From NCBI RefSeq assembly GCF_015712065.1, contig NZ_JACFYZ010000001.1:992001-1056000 (forward strand): 64,000 bases of DNA. Direction: 5' to 3'. The notes under the pieces are model-generated. The model was not told where the DNA came from. It ran no database searches and was given only the letters and a program-made list of their open reading frames with translations. Source of the stretch: Ectopseudomonas chengduensis. GTDB taxonomy: Bacteria > Pseudomonadota > Gammaproteobacteria > Pseudomonadales > Pseudomonadaceae. The translations under genes and the position numbers were made by a program. Shown piece by piece: positions 17,500 to 27,246 of this stretch (positions are counted from its first letter, which is position 1; each line of letters begins with the position of its first letter).

Positions 17500-17526
17500 G
17501 AACTTTTGCTCAAGACCCGAGTCTAT
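17500..17526 (+). promoter_or_regulatory. AlgU-dependent promoter (proximal) of algU
   Basis: GAACTT (17500-17505), a 16-nt spacer and TCTAT (17522-17526) fit the AlgU (sigma-22) consensus well and lie about 60 nt before the algU ATG. The following bases are, from memory, closely similar to the P. aeruginosa algU upstream region, which has an autoregulated promoter at the same place. Confidence 0.75.
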
Positions 17527-17585
17527 CTTGGCAAGCTGATTCGCTTACGGGTGCAGACCTCCTCCGGGCGTTATGAGGAGAGTGC

Positions 17586-18167
17586 ATGCTAACCCAGGAA
17601 GATGATCAGCAGCTGGTCGAGCGAGTGCAGCGTGGTGACAAGCGTGCCTTCGATCTGTTGGTGCTGAAGTATCAGCACAAGATCCTCGGTTTGATCGTGC
17701 GATTCGTGCACGACACCCACGAGGCTCAGGACGTCGCTCAGGAGGCTTTCGTAAAAGCCTACCGAGCGCTTGGAAACTTTCGCGGTGACAGTGCGTTCTA
17801 TACATGGCTGTACCGCATCGCCATCAACACGGCGAAGAATTATCTGGTGTCACGCGGTCGGCGGCCGCCAGATAGTGATGTCAGTAGCGACGACGCGGAG
17901 TTCTATGACGGCGACCACGGCCTCAAGGACATCGAGTCACCGGAGCGAGCATTGCTGCGCGACGAGATCGAAGCCACCGTGCATCGAACCATCGCCCAGT
18001 TGCCGGATGATTTGCGCACGGCCCTGACCCTGCGTGAGTTCGAAGGCTTGAGTTACGAGGACATTGCCGGCGTCATGCAGTGTCCGGTAGGTACGGTGCG
18101 TTCGCGGATTTTCCGTGCGCGTGAGGCAATTGATAAGTCCCTGCAGCCTCTGTTGCAGGAAACCTAA
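17586..18167 (+). CDS. algU: RNA polymerase sigma factor AlgU (RpoE/sigma-22)
   Basis: This is a 193-residue ECF sigma factor. Region 2 (about 10-90) includes QRGDKRAFDLLVLKYQHKIL, DVAQEAFVKAYRALGNFRG and the promoter-melting DSAFYTWLYRIAINTAKNYL. Region 4 (about 130-185) has LREFEGLSYEDIAGVMQCPV then GTVRSRIFRAREAI, the -35-binding helix. It starts MLTQEDDQQLVERVQRGDKR, nearly the P. aeruginosa sequence. AlgU drives envelope-stress, alginate and osmotic-stress genes and its own operon. It heads algU-mucABCD and is held inactive by MucA. Confidence 0.98.
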   Translation: MLTQEDDQQLVERVQRGDKRAFDLLVLKYQHKILGLIVRFVHDTHEAQDVAQEAFVKAYRALGNFRGDSAFYTWLYRIAINTAKNYLVSRGRRPPDSDVSSDDAEFYDGDHGLKDIESPERALLRDEIEATVHRTIAQLPDDLRTALTLREFEGLSYEDIAGVMQCPVGTVRSRIFRAREAIDKSLQPLLQET

Positions 18168-18197
18168 GGCAGCGGCGACAGCCAAGAGAGGAACACC

Positions 18198-18770
18198 ATG
18201 AGTCGTGAAACCCTGCAGGAATCGCTGTCCGCGGTGATGGATAACGAAGCGGACGAACTGGAACTGCGGCGTGTGCTAACAGCCAGCGATGATGGCGAGC
18301 TGCGCGGCACCTGGTCGCGTTACCAGCTCGCCCGTGCAGCCATGCATCGTGAGCTGGTGGTGCCGCAACTGGACATCGCATCTGCGGTTTCCGCGGCGCT
18401 GGCCGACGAAGCCGTCCCGGCACGCAAGACGCCGATCTGGCGTAGTGTCGGGCGCGTAGCCGTCGCAGCATCGGTAACCGTTGCAGTGCTTGCGGGTGTG
18501 CGCTTCTACAATCAGGATGACCTGAGCGGCGCCCAATTGGCCCAACAGGAGGCTTCTCCGGTACTCTCGGTACCGCAGGTGCAAGGTCCTGCGCTGCTCG
18601 CTGGTTACAACAGCAGCGAGGAAACCGGCGAAGCCGCCGAAGCTGGCACTGCCAGCTGGCATGAGCAGCGCTTGCCGAACTACCTGCGTCAACATGCGCA
18701 GGAAGCCGTGATGGGTACCGGTGAAACCGCTCTGCCTTATGCTCGGGCTGCAAGTCTGGAAAACCGCTAA
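18198..18770 (+). CDS. mucA: Anti-sigma factor MucA
   Basis: This is a 190-residue inner-membrane anti-sigma factor, full length (P. aeruginosa 194). The cytoplasmic AlgU-binding part (about 1-78) starts MSRETLQESLSAVMDNEADE and includes SRYQLARAAMHREL. The membrane helix is about 84-101 (VGRVAVAASVTVAVLAGV). The periplasmic tail contains PALLAGYNSS (131-140), matching the site where AlgW cuts (Ala-Gly, here 135/136), and a MucB-binding end. No frameshift of the mucoid type is present, so this copy should repress AlgU. It lies 30 bp after algU. Confidence 0.97.
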   Translation: MSRETLQESLSAVMDNEADELELRRVLTASDDGELRGTWSRYQLARAAMHRELVVPQLDIASAVSAALADEAVPARKTPIWRSVGRVAVAASVTVAVLAGVRFYNQDDLSGAQLAQQEASPVLSVPQVQGPALLAGYNSSEETGEAAEAGTASWHEQRLPNYLRQHAQEAVMGTGETALPYARAASLENR

Positions 18771-18785
18771 GCGCTAAGGGGTCAC

Positions 18786-19733
18786 ATGCGCGCGATTCCC
18801 CTCTATCTTCTCGGTGGTCTGCTGGCGTTGCCGGTTCAGGCCTCCGAGGTGCAAGACTTGCTCGGGCGCCTCGCTGCGGCAGAGCTCCAGCAAAGCTTCC
18901 AGGGCACGTTCATCTATGAGCGCAATGGAAGTTTCTCCACCCATGCCGTGTGGCATCGGGTAGAGGAGGGGGGCGAAGTTCGCGAGCGCCTTCTGCAGCT
19001 CGATGGGCCTGCCCAGGAGGTGCTGAAAGTCGATGGCCAGACTCAGTGCGTCACTGGCGCGTTGGCTGACCAGGTCAGTGAAGGGCAGGTTTGGCCTGCT
19101 CGCCAGTTGGCTGTCGAGCAGTTGAGCAACTGGTATGACATTCGTGTCGTGGGTCAGTCGCGCATCGCCAATCGTCCGGCAGTCGTTCTGGTGCTGGCGC
19201 CCAAGGACCAGCATCGCTACGGCTTCGAATTGCACCTGGATCGGGAGACCGGTCTGCCGTTGAAATCCCTCCTGTTGAACGAGCGTGGCCAGCTTCTGGA
19301 GCGCTTCCAGTTCGCTCAGCTGGATACCTCTGTACCCGCTGAAAATGCCATGCAGCCGAGTTCGAGCTGCAGACCTGTGCGTTTTCGTGCTGCCGACAGC
19401 ATGGCCGAAGGTACCTGGCGATCCGACTGGCTGCCGCCGGGCTTTACTCTGACTACTGCGCAGGTGCGCCGCGCGCCTTCCGCTGATGACCCCGTCACCT
19501 ACCTCATGTACGGCGATGGCCTGGCGCGATTCTCGGTTTTTCTCGAACCCCTGAAAGGTCGCGTCGTCGAGGATGCGCGCAGTCAGCTGGGCCCAACCGT
19601 CGCGGTTTCGCGGCGGATGAGTACCGACTCTGGTGACGTCATGGTGACCGTGGTGGGTGAGATTCCCTTGGGGACCGCCGAACGCATCGCCCTGTCCATG
19701 CGTGCCGGAGTGCCCGAACAGGCTAGCCAATGA
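18786..19733 (+). CDS. mucB: Periplasmic regulator MucB (RseB family)
   Basis: This is a 315-residue periplasmic protein. The signal peptide MRAIPLYLLGGLLALPVQA-SEV is followed by the LolA-like N-terminal domain (LQQSFQGTFIYERNGSFSTH, residues about 35-54, through HRYGFELHLDRETGLPLKSL). A smaller C-terminal domain (about 220-310) is where the MucA tail binds. MucB shields MucA from AlgW and may sense lipids or lipopolysaccharide released under envelope stress. It starts 15 bp after mucA, and its stop overlaps the mucC start by four bases. Confidence 0.96.
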   Translation: MRAIPLYLLGGLLALPVQASEVQDLLGRLAAAELQQSFQGTFIYERNGSFSTHAVWHRVEEGGEVRERLLQLDGPAQEVLKVDGQTQCVTGALADQVSEGQVWPARQLAVEQLSNWYDIRVVGQSRIANRPAVVLVLAPKDQHRYGFELHLDRETGLPLKSLLLNERGQLLERFQFAQLDTSVPAENAMQPSSSCRPVRFRAADSMAEGTWRSDWLPPGFTLTTAQVRRAPSADDPVTYLMYGDGLARFSVFLEPLKGRVVEDARSQLGPTVAVSRRMSTDSGDVMVTVVGEIPLGTAERIALSMRAGVPEQASQ

Positions 19734-20185
19734 TCGAGGAGCAGGGGCGTGTAGTGGCGCTCGAGCCTGGCGCTGTCTGGGTCGAGACGCTGCGCAAGAG
19801 CACCTGCTCCAGTTGTTCGGCCAATGGCGCCTGTGGTCAGGGCTTGATGGACCGTCTCGGTGTAGGGCGGCAGCGCGGTTATGTGCGCGCGCTCAGTCAA
19901 ATGCAACTGGCGATTGGCGATAGCGTGATCATCGGTGTGCGCGAAGATTTGCTGGTGCGCAGTTCTCTGCTGGTTTATCTGTTTCCGCTTCTGGGTCTGT
20001 TTGCCGCTGCGCTGCTGGCGGACGGTCTAGGTCTTTCCGAACCTCTGGTGATCCTGGCAGGCCTGAGTGGCCTGTTCGCCAGTTGGCTGATGGTTCGCTG
20101 GCGCGCCGCTCGCGTTGCCGAGAACCCCTTATTGCAGCCCGTTGTCCTACGTACGCTGCTGGCCACTGCGCCAGCGGCTGGTTGA
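19730..20185 (+). CDS. mucC: MucC (RseC/MucC family membrane protein)
   Basis: This is a 151-residue protein of the RseC/MucC family. The N-terminal part has a cysteine cluster, STCSSCSANGACGQG (residues about 23-37), suggesting redox or metal binding. Two membrane helices follow (about 78-97 and 102-120). In E. coli RseC links to the SoxR-reducing system; in P. aeruginosa MucC has a weak and not fully resolved effect on AlgU. The ATGA overlap with mucB indicates translational coupling. Confidence 0.93.
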   Translation: MIEEQGRVVALEPGAVWVETLRKSTCSSCSANGACGQGLMDRLGVGRQRGYVRALSQMQLAIGDSVIIGVREDLLVRSSLLVYLFPLLGLFAAALLADGLGLSEPLVILAGLSGLFASWLMVRWRAARVAENPLLQPVVLRTLLATAPAAG

Positions 20186-20220
20186 GAGTGTCCGAGTTTT
20201 ACATGGGGAGTGGTAGTTCG

Positions 20221-21645
20221 ATGAGAAAACTCAAGTCCATTGCGCCGTTGTTGGCGGTTGCCTTGCTCTGGGGGCAAAGTCTGCTGGCTCAGGCCAGCCT
20301 GCCTGATTTCACCGATCTGGTAGAAGAGGCCTCGCCTGCGGTGGTCAATATCAGTACCCGCCAGAAGATGCCCGAGCGCGCCGTTGCCGGGCAGCCGGGC
20401 TTGCCTGATCTGGAAGGGCTGCCGCCGATGTTCCGCGAGTTCTTCGAGCGCAGCATCCCTCAGATTCCGCGTAATCCGGGTGGTCGCCAGCGCGAAGCGC
20501 AGTCGCTGGGTTCCGGTTTCATCATCTCGCCGGACGGCTACATCATGACCAACAATCATGTGGTCGCTGACGCCGACGAGATCATCGTGCGTCTGTCCGA
20601 TCGCAGCGAGCTGGAAGCCAAATTGATTGGTGCCGATCCGCGCAGCGACGTCGCGCTGCTCAAGGTCGAGGGCAAGGACCTGCCTGTGGTGCGCCTGGGT
20701 AAGGCTGATGACCTGAAGGTTGGTGAGTGGGTGCTGGCTATCGGTTCGCCGTTCGGCTTCGATCACTCGGTGACGGCAGGGATCGTCAGCGCCAAGGGGC
20801 GCAACCTGCCGAGCGACAGCTACGTGCCGTTCATTCAGACCGATGTGGCAATCAACCCGGGTAACTCCGGCGGCCCACTGTTCAACCTGCAGGGTGAGGT
20901 GGTGGGTATCAACTCACAGATCTTCACCCGCTCCGGCGGTTTCATGGGGCTGTCCTTTGCCATCCCGATGGAAGTGGCCATGCAGGTGGCCGACCAACTC
21001 AAGGCTGATGGCAAGGTGACCCGCGGCTGGCTCGGTGTGGTGATTCAGGAAGTGAACAAGGATCTGGCCGAGTCCTTCGGTCTGGACAAGCCGGCTGGCG
21101 CGCTGGTCGCGCAGGTGCTGGAAGATGGTCCGGCGGACAAGGGCGGCCTGCAGGTGGGGGACGTGATCCTCAGCCTCAATGGCAAGCCGATCATAATGTC
21201 TGCTGATCTGCCGCACCTGGTCGGCGGCCTGAAGCCGGGTGAGAAAGCCGAGATGGATGTCGTGCGTGATGGCTCGCGCAAGAAGCTCAACGTCACCGTC
21301 GGCACGTTGCCGGAGGAGGGCCAGGAACTGGCATCGTCCGGTTCGGCGCAGGGTGGTGAGCGCAGCAACAACCGCCTGGGCGTCACGGTGGTGGAGCTGA
21401 CCGCCGAGCAGAAGAAAGGCCTCGACCTCAAGGGTGGGGTCGTGGTCAAGGAAGTGCTCAATGGTCCTGCGGCCATGATTGGTCTGCGGCCCGGTGACGT
21501 GATCACGCACCTGAACAATCAGGCCACGGACTCCACCAGCGCCTTCGCTCAGGTGGCGCAGGAGCTGCCGAAGAATCGTTCGGTGTCGATGCGGGTGCTT
21601 CGTCAGGGGCGTGCCAGCTTTATCACCTTCAAGCTGGCTGAGTAA
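20221..21645 (+). CDS. mucD: Periplasmic serine protease/chaperone MucD (DegP family)
   Basis: This is a 474-residue DegP/HtrA-type protease. From the ATG at 20221 (better than upstream frame starts) it has the signal peptide MRKLKSIAPLLAVALLWGQS ending LLAQA. The catalytic triad is visible: His in GYIMTNNHVV, Asp in RSDVALLKVE and Ser in NPGNSGGPLF. Two PDZ domains follow, with GWLGVVIQEVNKDLAESFGL and RLGVTVVELTAEQKKGLDLK at their starts. MucD removes misfolded envelope proteins and so lowers AlgU activation. A terminator follows, closing the operon. Confidence 0.97.
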   Translation: MRKLKSIAPLLAVALLWGQSLLAQASLPDFTDLVEEASPAVVNISTRQKMPERAVAGQPGLPDLEGLPPMFREFFERSIPQIPRNPGGRQREAQSLGSGFIISPDGYIMTNNHVVADADEIIVRLSDRSELEAKLIGADPRSDVALLKVEGKDLPVVRLGKADDLKVGEWVLAIGSPFGFDHSVTAGIVSAKGRNLPSDSYVPFIQTDVAINPGNSGGPLFNLQGEVVGINSQIFTRSGGFMGLSFAIPMEVAMQVADQLKADGKVTRGWLGVVIQEVNKDLAESFGLDKPAGALVAQVLEDGPADKGGLQVGDVILSLNGKPIIMSADLPHLVGGLKPGEKAEMDVVRDGSRKKLNVTVGTLPEEGQELASSGSAQGGERSNNRLGVTVVELTAEQKKGLDLKGGVVVKEVLNGPAAMIGLRPGDVITHLNNQATDSTSAFAQVAQELPKNRSVSMRVLRQGRASFITFKLAE

Positions 21646-21657
21646 CCCAGGTACGTT

Positions 21658-21686
21658 GAAGGGGGCGCTTTCGGGCGCCCTTCTTC
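21658..21686 (+). terminator. Rho-independent terminator after mucD
   Basis: GGGCGC (21663-21668) pairs with GCGCCC (21675-21680) around tttcgg, extended by G-T pairs, and is followed by TTCTTC. It sits 15 nt after the mucD stop and separates the muc operon from lepA. Confidence 0.75.
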
Positions 21687-21794
21687 GTATCTGCACCAGC
21701 GCTGTGCAGACGTGACGCCGTCGCGAGGGATCGGGTACAATCCGCGGCTATTTTCGGCAAGCGTCTTGCCCGTGCCTTCTTTGAGTGTTGATCT

Positions 21795-23594
21795 GTGAGT
21801 GACCTGAGTCATATCCGCAATTTTTCCATCATTGCCCACATTGACCACGGCAAGTCCACCTTGGCTGACCGTTTCATCCAGATGTGCGGCGGTCTTACCG
21901 CGCGCGAAATGGAGGCTCAGGTCCTGGACTCCATGGATCTGGAGCGTGAGCGCGGCATCACCATCAAGGCCCACAGCGTCACGCTGCACTACAAGGCGCA
22001 GGACGGCAAAACCTATCAGCTGAACTTCATCGATACCCCCGGTCACGTCGACTTCACCTACGAAGTCTCGCGTTCGCTGGCGGCGTGCGAAGGTGCGCTG
22101 CTGGTGGTCGATGCCGGTCAGGGCGTCGAGGCGCAATCGGTTGCCAACTGCTACACCGCCATCGAGCAGGGCCTTGAGGTCATGCCGGTGCTGAACAAGA
22201 TGGACCTGCCGCAGGCCGATCCGGACCGCGTCAAGGACGAGATCGAGAAGATCATCGGCATCGACGCCACCGACGCCGTGGCCTGCAGCGCCAAGAGCGG
22301 CATGGGTGTGGACGAGGTGCTCGAGCGCCTGGTGCACACGATTCCTGCCCCGACTGGCGATATCGAAGCACCGCTACAGGCGCTGATCATCGACTCCTGG
22401 TTCGACAACTACCTGGGCGTGGTCTCGCTGGTGCGTGTGCGTCATGGCCGAGTGAAGAAGGGCGACAAGATCCTGGTCAAGTCCACCGGCAAGGTGCACC
22501 TGGTCGACAGCGTTGGTGTCTTCACGCCGAAACACACCGCTACTGCTGATCTGAAAGCCGGTGAAGTAGGCTTCATCATCGCCAGCATCAAGGACATTCA
22601 TGGTGCGCCGGTGGGTGACACCCTGACCCTGTCCACGACCCCCGAGGTCGAGGTGCTGCCAGGCTTCAAGAGAATCCAGCCGCAGGTCTACGCCGGCCTG
22701 TTCCCGGTCAGCTCCGACGACTTCGAGGACTTCCGCGACGCCCTGCAGAAGCTGACCCTCAACGACTCGTCGTTGCAGTACGCGCCGGAAAGCTCCGATG
22801 CCCTGGGTTTCGGCTTCCGTTGCGGCTTCCTCGGCATGCTGCACATGGAAATCATCCAGGAACGTCTGGAGCGCGAGTACGACCTCGACCTGATCACCAC
22901 CGCGCCGAGCGTGATCTACGAACTGGAACTCAAGACCGGCGAAACCATCGTCGTCGACAACCCCTCCAAGCTACCGGACGCTTCGTCCGTCGCCGATTTC
23001 CGCGAGCCGATCGTCAACGCGACCATCCTGGTACCGCAGGAACATCTGGGTAACGTCATCACCCTGTGCATCGAGAAGCGCGGTGTGCAACGCGACATGC
23101 AGTTCCTCGGCAGCCAGGTGCAAGTGCGCTATGACATGCCGATGAACGAAGTGGTGCTGGACTTCTTCGACAAGCTCAAGTCCACCAGCCGCGGCTATGC
23201 GTCGCTGGACTATCATTTCGATCGCTACCAGTCCGCCAACCTGGTCAAGCTGGATGTACTGATCAACGGCGACAAGGTCGATGCCCTGGCATTGATCGTG
23301 CACCGCGATAACGCTGCCTACAAAGGCCGTGCGTTGACCGAGAAGATGAAGGAACTGATTCCTCGGCAGATGTTCGACGTGGCGATCCAGGCAGCCATTG
23401 GCGGCCAGATCATTGCACGGACCACTGTCAAGGCACTCAGAAAGAACGTACTGGCCAAGTGTTACGGTGGCGACGTGAGCCGTAAGAAGAAGCTGCTGGA
23501 GAAGCAGAAGGCCGGTAAGAAACGCATGAAGCAGGTCGGCAACGTGGAAATTCCACAAGAAGCCTTCCTTGCCGTGCTCAGGTTGGATAGCTAA
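21795..23594 (+). CDS. lepA: Elongation factor 4 (LepA/EF4)
   Basis: This is a 599-residue translational GTPase, the normal length. G motifs are AHIDHGKST (near residue 14), DTPGHVDF (about 80) and NKMDLP (about 133). The EF-G-like domains follow, and the LepA-specific C-terminal end [20 protein letters not shown] is clear. EF4 acts on ribosomes under stress and in initiation/assembly; its in-cell role is still debated. The start is GTG at 21795. It is followed after 6 bp by lepB, the usual lepA-lepB operon. Confidence 0.98.
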   Translation: MSDLSHIRNFSIIAHIDHGKSTLADRFIQMCGGLTAREMEAQVLDSMDLERERGITIKAHSVTLHYKAQDGKTYQLNFIDTPGHVDFTYEVSRSLAACEGALLVVDAGQGVEAQSVANCYTAIEQGLEVMPVLNKMDLPQADPDRVKDEIEKIIGIDATDAVACSAKSGMGVDEVLERLVHTIPAPTGDIEAPLQALIIDSWFDNYLGVVSLVRVRHGRVKKGDKILVKSTGKVHLVDSVGVFTPKHTATADLKAGEVGFIIASIKDIHGAPVGDTLTLSTTPEVEVLPGFKRIQPQVYAGLFPVSSDDFEDFRDALQKLTLNDSSLQYAPESSDALGFGFRCGFLGMLHMEIIQERLEREYDLDLITTAPSVIYELELKTGETIVVDNPSKLPDASSVADFREPIVNATILVPQEHLGNVITLCIEKRGVQRDMQFLGSQVQVRYDMPMNEVVLDFFDKLKSTSRGYASLDYHFDRYQSANLVKLDVLINGDKVDALALIVHRDNAAYKGRALTEKMKELIPRQMFDVAIQAAIGGQIIARTTVKALRKNVLAKCYGGDVSRKKKLLEKQKAGKKRMKQVGNVEIPQEAFLAVLRLDS

Positions 23595-23600
23595 GGCTCT

Positions 23601-24455
23601 ATGTCGATCAATTTCCCGCTCCTGTTGGTTATCGCGGTTGCCGTTTGCGGCTTCCTGGCCCTGATCGATCTGATCCTGCTGGCTCCGCGCCGCCGTGCGG
23701 CGATTGCGGCGTACCAGGGGCGGGTCGACGATCCCGACGACAGGGTGCTGGAGCGCCTGAACAAGGAGCCGTTGCTCGTCGAGTACGGCAAATCCTTTTT
23801 CCCGGTGCTGGCTATCGTGCTGGTGTTGCGCTCGTTTCTGGTCGAGCCGTTCCAGATTCCTTCCGGGTCGATGAAGCCGACCCTGGAAGTGGGTGATTTC
23901 ATCCTGGTCAACAAATTCGCTTACGGCATTCGTCTGCCGGTGATCGACGAGAAGATCATCGAGGTGGACAACCCGCAGCGCGGCGATGTGATGGTGTTTC
24001 GCTACCCTAGCGATCCACGCATCAACTACATCAAGCGCGTGGTCGGTCTGCCGGGTGATCGTATCGAGTACACCCAGGGCAAGCGTCTGCTGATCAATGG
24101 TGAGCCGGTGGCCGAGAAGCTGATCGGCGAAGAAGCCGGCAGCCTGGGCAGTGCGATGCTCTACCAGGAGCGCCTGGGTCAGGTCGAACATACCATTCGC
24201 AAGGAAATGACCCGCATGCGCCGCGAGCCTGGCGGCCAATGGGTGGTGCCGGAAGGGCACTACTTCATGATGGGTGACAACCGTGACAACTCCAACGACA
24301 GCCGTTACTGGCGTGATCGTCATATCCCTCAGGAGCTGTGGGGCATGGTCCCGGACGACCATATCGTCGGCAAGGCCTTCGCCATCTGGATGAGCTGGCC
24401 GGAGCCCAAGACCAGCAATCTGCCCAATTTCTCTCGGGTCGGCCTGATTCATTGA
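23601..24455 (+). CDS. lepB: Signal peptidase I (LepB)
   Basis: This is a 284-residue inner-membrane peptidase that removes signal peptides from exported proteins. It has an N-terminal membrane helix (about 2-22), a second near 60-77 (VLAIVLVLRSFLVEPF), then the serine box PSGSMKPTL with the nucleophile Ser, the lysine box YIKRVVGLPGDRI with the general base, and the late GDNRDNSNDSRYW. All catalytic-dyad elements are present. It forms an operon with lepA before it and the DUF4845 gene after it. Confidence 0.98.
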   Translation: MSINFPLLLVIAVAVCGFLALIDLILLAPRRRAAIAAYQGRVDDPDDRVLERLNKEPLLVEYGKSFFPVLAIVLVLRSFLVEPFQIPSGSMKPTLEVGDFILVNKFAYGIRLPVIDEKIIEVDNPQRGDVMVFRYPSDPRINYIKRVVGLPGDRIEYTQGKRLLINGEPVAEKLIGEEAGSLGSAMLYQERLGQVEHTIRKEMTRMRREPGGQWVVPEGHYFMMGDNRDNSNDSRYWRDRHIPQELWGMVPDDHIVGKAFAIWMSWPEPKTSNLPNFSRVGLIH

Positions 24456-24543
24456 GCACTGGCGCGCTGTTCAATACAGCGCCGCAGGCTATAAATAGTC
24501 TAGCCGTCAGGCTTTCCAACAAGACCGTTCATTGGGGATACAC

Positions 24544-24921
24544 ATGACTTTCGCGCGCTCGCAGCAGGGGCTTTCCATTCTGGGTTGGCTGATGGTTTTG
24601 GCCGTGGTGGCATTTTTCGCCAGCACTGCATTCAAGGTGATGCCGCACTATCTCGACTATATGTCGCTGGAGAAGATCATCACTTCGGTGGAAACCGACA
24701 AGGCGTCGGATGTGCGCACCGTCGGTGAGTTTTACAACCATGTGAGCAAGGGCATGCAGGTCAACAATATTCGTGACCTGAACATGCGCGACGCCCTGCA
24801 GGTGAAGGTGGAGAACAACGAGTTTCTGGTCCACCTCAAATATGAAAAACGCGAGCCGCTGATCGAGAACCTCGATCTGGTGGTGAATTTCGACAAAGAA
24901 TTTCGTGTACGGATGCCGTGA
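24544..24921 (+). CDS. DUF4845 domain membrane-anchored protein
   Basis: This is a 125-residue protein with one N-terminal membrane helix ([20 protein letters not shown], about residues 8-27). A short soluble domain follows, with [20 protein letters not shown], matching the DUF4845 family. The start is ATG at 24544. The N-terminus ([15 protein letters not shown]) recalls type IV pilin-like heads, but no prepilin peptidase site is confirmed. It is conserved between lepB and rnc in pseudomonads; function is unknown. Its stop overlaps the GTG start of rnc by four bases. Confidence 0.9.
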   Translation: MTFARSQQGLSILGWLMVLAVVAFFASTAFKVMPHYLDYMSLEKIITSVETDKASDVRTVGEFYNHVSKGMQVNNIRDLNMRDALQVKVENNEFLVHLKYEKREPLIENLDLVVNFDKEFRVRMP

Positions 24922-25607
24922 GTCCCAACCTTTCCCGCCTCGAGCGCAAGCTCGGCTATAGCTTCAAGGACCAGGACCTGATGGTCCTGGCCCTGACCCA
25001 TCGCAGTTTCGCCGGCCGCAATAATGAGCGGCTGGAATTTCTCGGTGATGCCATCCTCAATTTCGTAGCCGGTGAGGCGCTGTTCGAGCGCTTCCCGCAG
25101 GCCCGCGAAGGCCAGCTGTCGCGCCTGCGCGCACGCCTGGTCAAGGGCGAGACGCTGGCCGTGCTGGCCCGTGGTTTCGAGCTGGGCGAGTATCTGCGCT
25201 TGGGCTCCGGTGAGCTGAAAAGCGGCGGGTTCCGTCGCGAGTCGATTCTGGCCGATGCCCTGGAGGCGCTGATTGGCGCCATCTATCTGGATGCCGGTAT
25301 GGATGCAGCCCGCGAGCGCGTGCTGGACTGGCTGACCGGCGAGCTGGACGGCCTGACCCTGGTCGACACCAACAAGGACCCGAAAACGCGACTGCAGGAA
25401 TTCCTGCAATCGCGTGCCTGTGAGCTGCCTCGTTACGAGGTGGTGGACGTACAGGGTGAGCCGCACTGCCGTACCTTCATGGTCGAGTGCCAGGTTTCCC
25501 TGCTCAATGAAAAGACCCTGGGCCAGGGCGGCAGCCGGCGTATCGCCGAGCAGGTCGCTGCGGCTGCGGCGCTGATCGCCCTCGGGGTGGAGAATGGCAA
25601 TGACTGA
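24918..25607 (+). CDS. rnc: Ribonuclease III
   Basis: This is a 229-residue double-strand-specific endoribonuclease used in rRNA processing and mRNA decay. The catalytic domain carries the signature [20 protein letters not shown] (residues about 35-54), with the Mg-binding Glu/Asp, and [15 protein letters not shown] with the second acidic pair. The C-terminal dsRNA-binding domain ends [19 protein letters not shown]. The start is GTG overlapping the previous stop. Its end overlaps era, so the rnc-era pair is translationally coupled. Confidence 0.98.
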   Translation: MSPNLSRLERKLGYSFKDQDLMVLALTHRSFAGRNNERLEFLGDAILNFVAGEALFERFPQAREGQLSRLRARLVKGETLAVLARGFELGEYLRLGSGELKSGGFRRESILADALEALIGAIYLDAGMDAARERVLDWLTGELDGLTLVDTNKDPKTRLQEFLQSRACELPRYEVVDVQGEPHCRTFMVECQVSLLNEKTLGQGGSRRIAEQVAAAAALIALGVENGND

Positions 25608-26499
25608 TGCACCTGTGACCCGTTGTGGCTACGTCGCCATCGTCGGCCGGCCCAACGTGGGCAAGTCGACGCTGCTCAACCACATCCTCGGGCAGAAGCT
25701 GGCGATCACCTCGCGCAAACCGCAGACCACCCGCCACAACATGCTCGGAATCAAGACCGAGGGCGAGGTTCAGGCTGTCTATGTCGATACCCCGGGGCTG
25801 CATAAGAACAACGAGAAGGCACTCAACCGCTACATGAATCGCAGCGCCAGCACAGCGCTGAAGGACGTTGACGTCGTGGTGTTCGTGGTCGACCGCATGC
25901 GCTGGACCGACGAAGACCAACTGGTGCTGGAGAAGGTGCAGCACGTCAAATGCCCGATCTTGCTGGCGGTGAACAAATCCGACCGCCTGGAAGACAAGAG
26001 CGAACTGCTGCCGCACCTGGGCTGGCTGGCCGAGCAATTGCCGCAGGCCGAGATCGTACCTATCTCCGCGTTGCAGGGGCAGAACCTCGACACCCTGGAA
26101 AAGCTGGTGGGCGAGCGCCTACCGGAGTCCGAGCATTTCTATCCGGAAGACCAGATCACCGACCGCTCCAGCCGTTTCCTGGCTGCCGAGCTGATTCGCG
26201 AGAAGATCATGCGCCAGCTTGGTGCCGAGCTGCCGTACCAGATCACCGTGGAGATCGAGGAGTTCAAACAGGAAGGCCGTATCCTGCATATCCACGGTCT
26301 GATCCTGGTGGAACGCGACGGACAGAAGAAGATCATCATCGGCGACAAGGGCGAGCGCATCAAACGCATCGGCCAGGAAGCGCGCAAGGACATGGAAACC
26401 ATGTTCGACTCCAAGGTGATGCTCAACCTCTGGGTCAAGGTCAAGGGTGGCTGGTCCGACGACGAACGCGCCCTGCGTTCGCTGGGTTACCTGGATTGA
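25600..26499 (+). CDS. era: GTPase Era
   Basis: This is a GTPase of about 299 residues for 16S rRNA and 30S subunit maturation. G1 is [14 protein letters not shown]3 DTPGL, G4 NKSD and the late G5-like SALQGQNL. The C-terminal KH RNA-binding domain includes [21 protein letters not shown] prefer the ATG at 25600, since GGAG lies 7 nt before it and MTDAP fits the family; an ATG at 25594 would add two residues. It overlaps the rnc 3' end by 8 bp. Confidence 0.97.
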   Translation: MTDAPVTRCGYVAIVGRPNVGKSTLLNHILGQKLAITSRKPQTTRHNMLGIKTEGEVQAVYVDTPGLHKNNEKALNRYMNRSASTALKDVDVVVFVVDRMRWTDEDQLVLEKVQHVKCPILLAVNKSDRLEDKSELLPHLGWLAEQLPQAEIVPISALQGQNLDTLEKLVGERLPESEHFYPEDQITDRSSRFLAAELIREKIMRQLGAELPYQITVEIEEFKQEGRILHIHGLILVERDGQKKIIIGDKGERIKRIGQEARKDMETMFDSKVMLNLWVKVKGGWSDDERALRSLGYLD

Positions 26500-26556
26500 T
26501 CGAGGCGCCATGCGCATCCTCGGCGTTGCTCATGGCGCATTCTGGCGGTTACTCAT

Positions 26557-27246
26557 ATGGCTTCTGCCGCCTACGTTCTGCATAGCCGTCCGTACAAGGA
26601 AAGCAGTGCCCTGGTGGATTTCTTCACCGCCCAGGGCCGCGTGCGTGCCGTGCTGCGCGCCGCTCGCGGCAAGGTCGGCAGCATTGCCCGGCCTTTCGCA
26701 CCACTGGAACTGGAGCTGCGTGGGCGCGGTGAGCTGAAGACCGTCGGCCGCCTGGAAAGCACCGGCATTCCCCTGTTGCTGACGGGCGAGGCGCTGTTTT
26801 CCGGTCTCTATCTCAACGAACTGCTGATCCGCCTGTTGCCGGCTGAAGATCCGCACCCCGTGATGCTCGAACACTACGGTCTGACGCTGCAGGCACTGGC
26901 TGCCGGTCGGGCGCTGGAACCGCTGCTACGCGCGTTCGAATGGCGCCTGCTGGACGAGCTGGGCTATGGTTTCGCCCTGGATCGTGACCAGCACGACCGA
27001 CCCATCGATCCAACGGCACTTTACCGTTGGCAGCAGGACATCGGCCTGGTGCCGGTGGTACAACTGCAACCCGGTGTGTTCCAGGGCCGCGAACTGCTGG
27101 CCATGGCCGAGGCTGACTGGCAAACGCCGGGCGCGCTGGCCGCCGCCAAGCGTCTTATGCGCCAGGCGCTGGCACCCCATCTTGGCGGCAGGCCCCTGGT
27201 CAGCCGCGAACTTTTCATGACGCTCAAGGAGTCCAAGCGTGACTGA
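26557..27246 (+). CDS. recO: DNA repair protein RecO
   Basis: This is a 229-residue recombination mediator of the RecFOR pathway that helps load RecA on SSB-coated DNA. The N-terminal OB-fold part contains [20 protein letters not shown] and [19 protein letters not shown]. The alpha-helical C-terminal domain includes [19 protein letters not shown]. Start ATG 26557 follows only a weak ribosome site. It overlaps pdxJ by eight bases. Confidence 0.95.
   Translation: MASAAYVLHSRPYKESSALVDFFTAQGRVRAVLRAARGKVGSIARPFAPLELELRGRGELKTVGRLESTGIPLLLTGEALFSGLYLNELLIRLLPAEDPHPVMLEHYGLTLQALAAGRALEPLLRAFEWRLLDELGYGFALDRDQHDRPIDPTALYRWQQDIGLVPVVQLQPGVFQGRELLAMAEADWQTPGALAAAKRLMRQALAPHLGGRPLVSRELFMTLKESKRD

Noticed and set aside
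17395-17592. Plus-strand 65-codon frame in the algU leader
   Set aside because: It contains the proximal AlgU promoter and ribosome site of algU and has no family resemblance; treated as regulatory DNA.
22971-24452. Open frame of 493 codons on the minus strand opposite lepA and lepB
   Set aside because: It lies fully antisense to two essential, highly conserved genes, and its composition is the His/Gln/Asp-rich pattern of the shadow frame in high-GC DNA.
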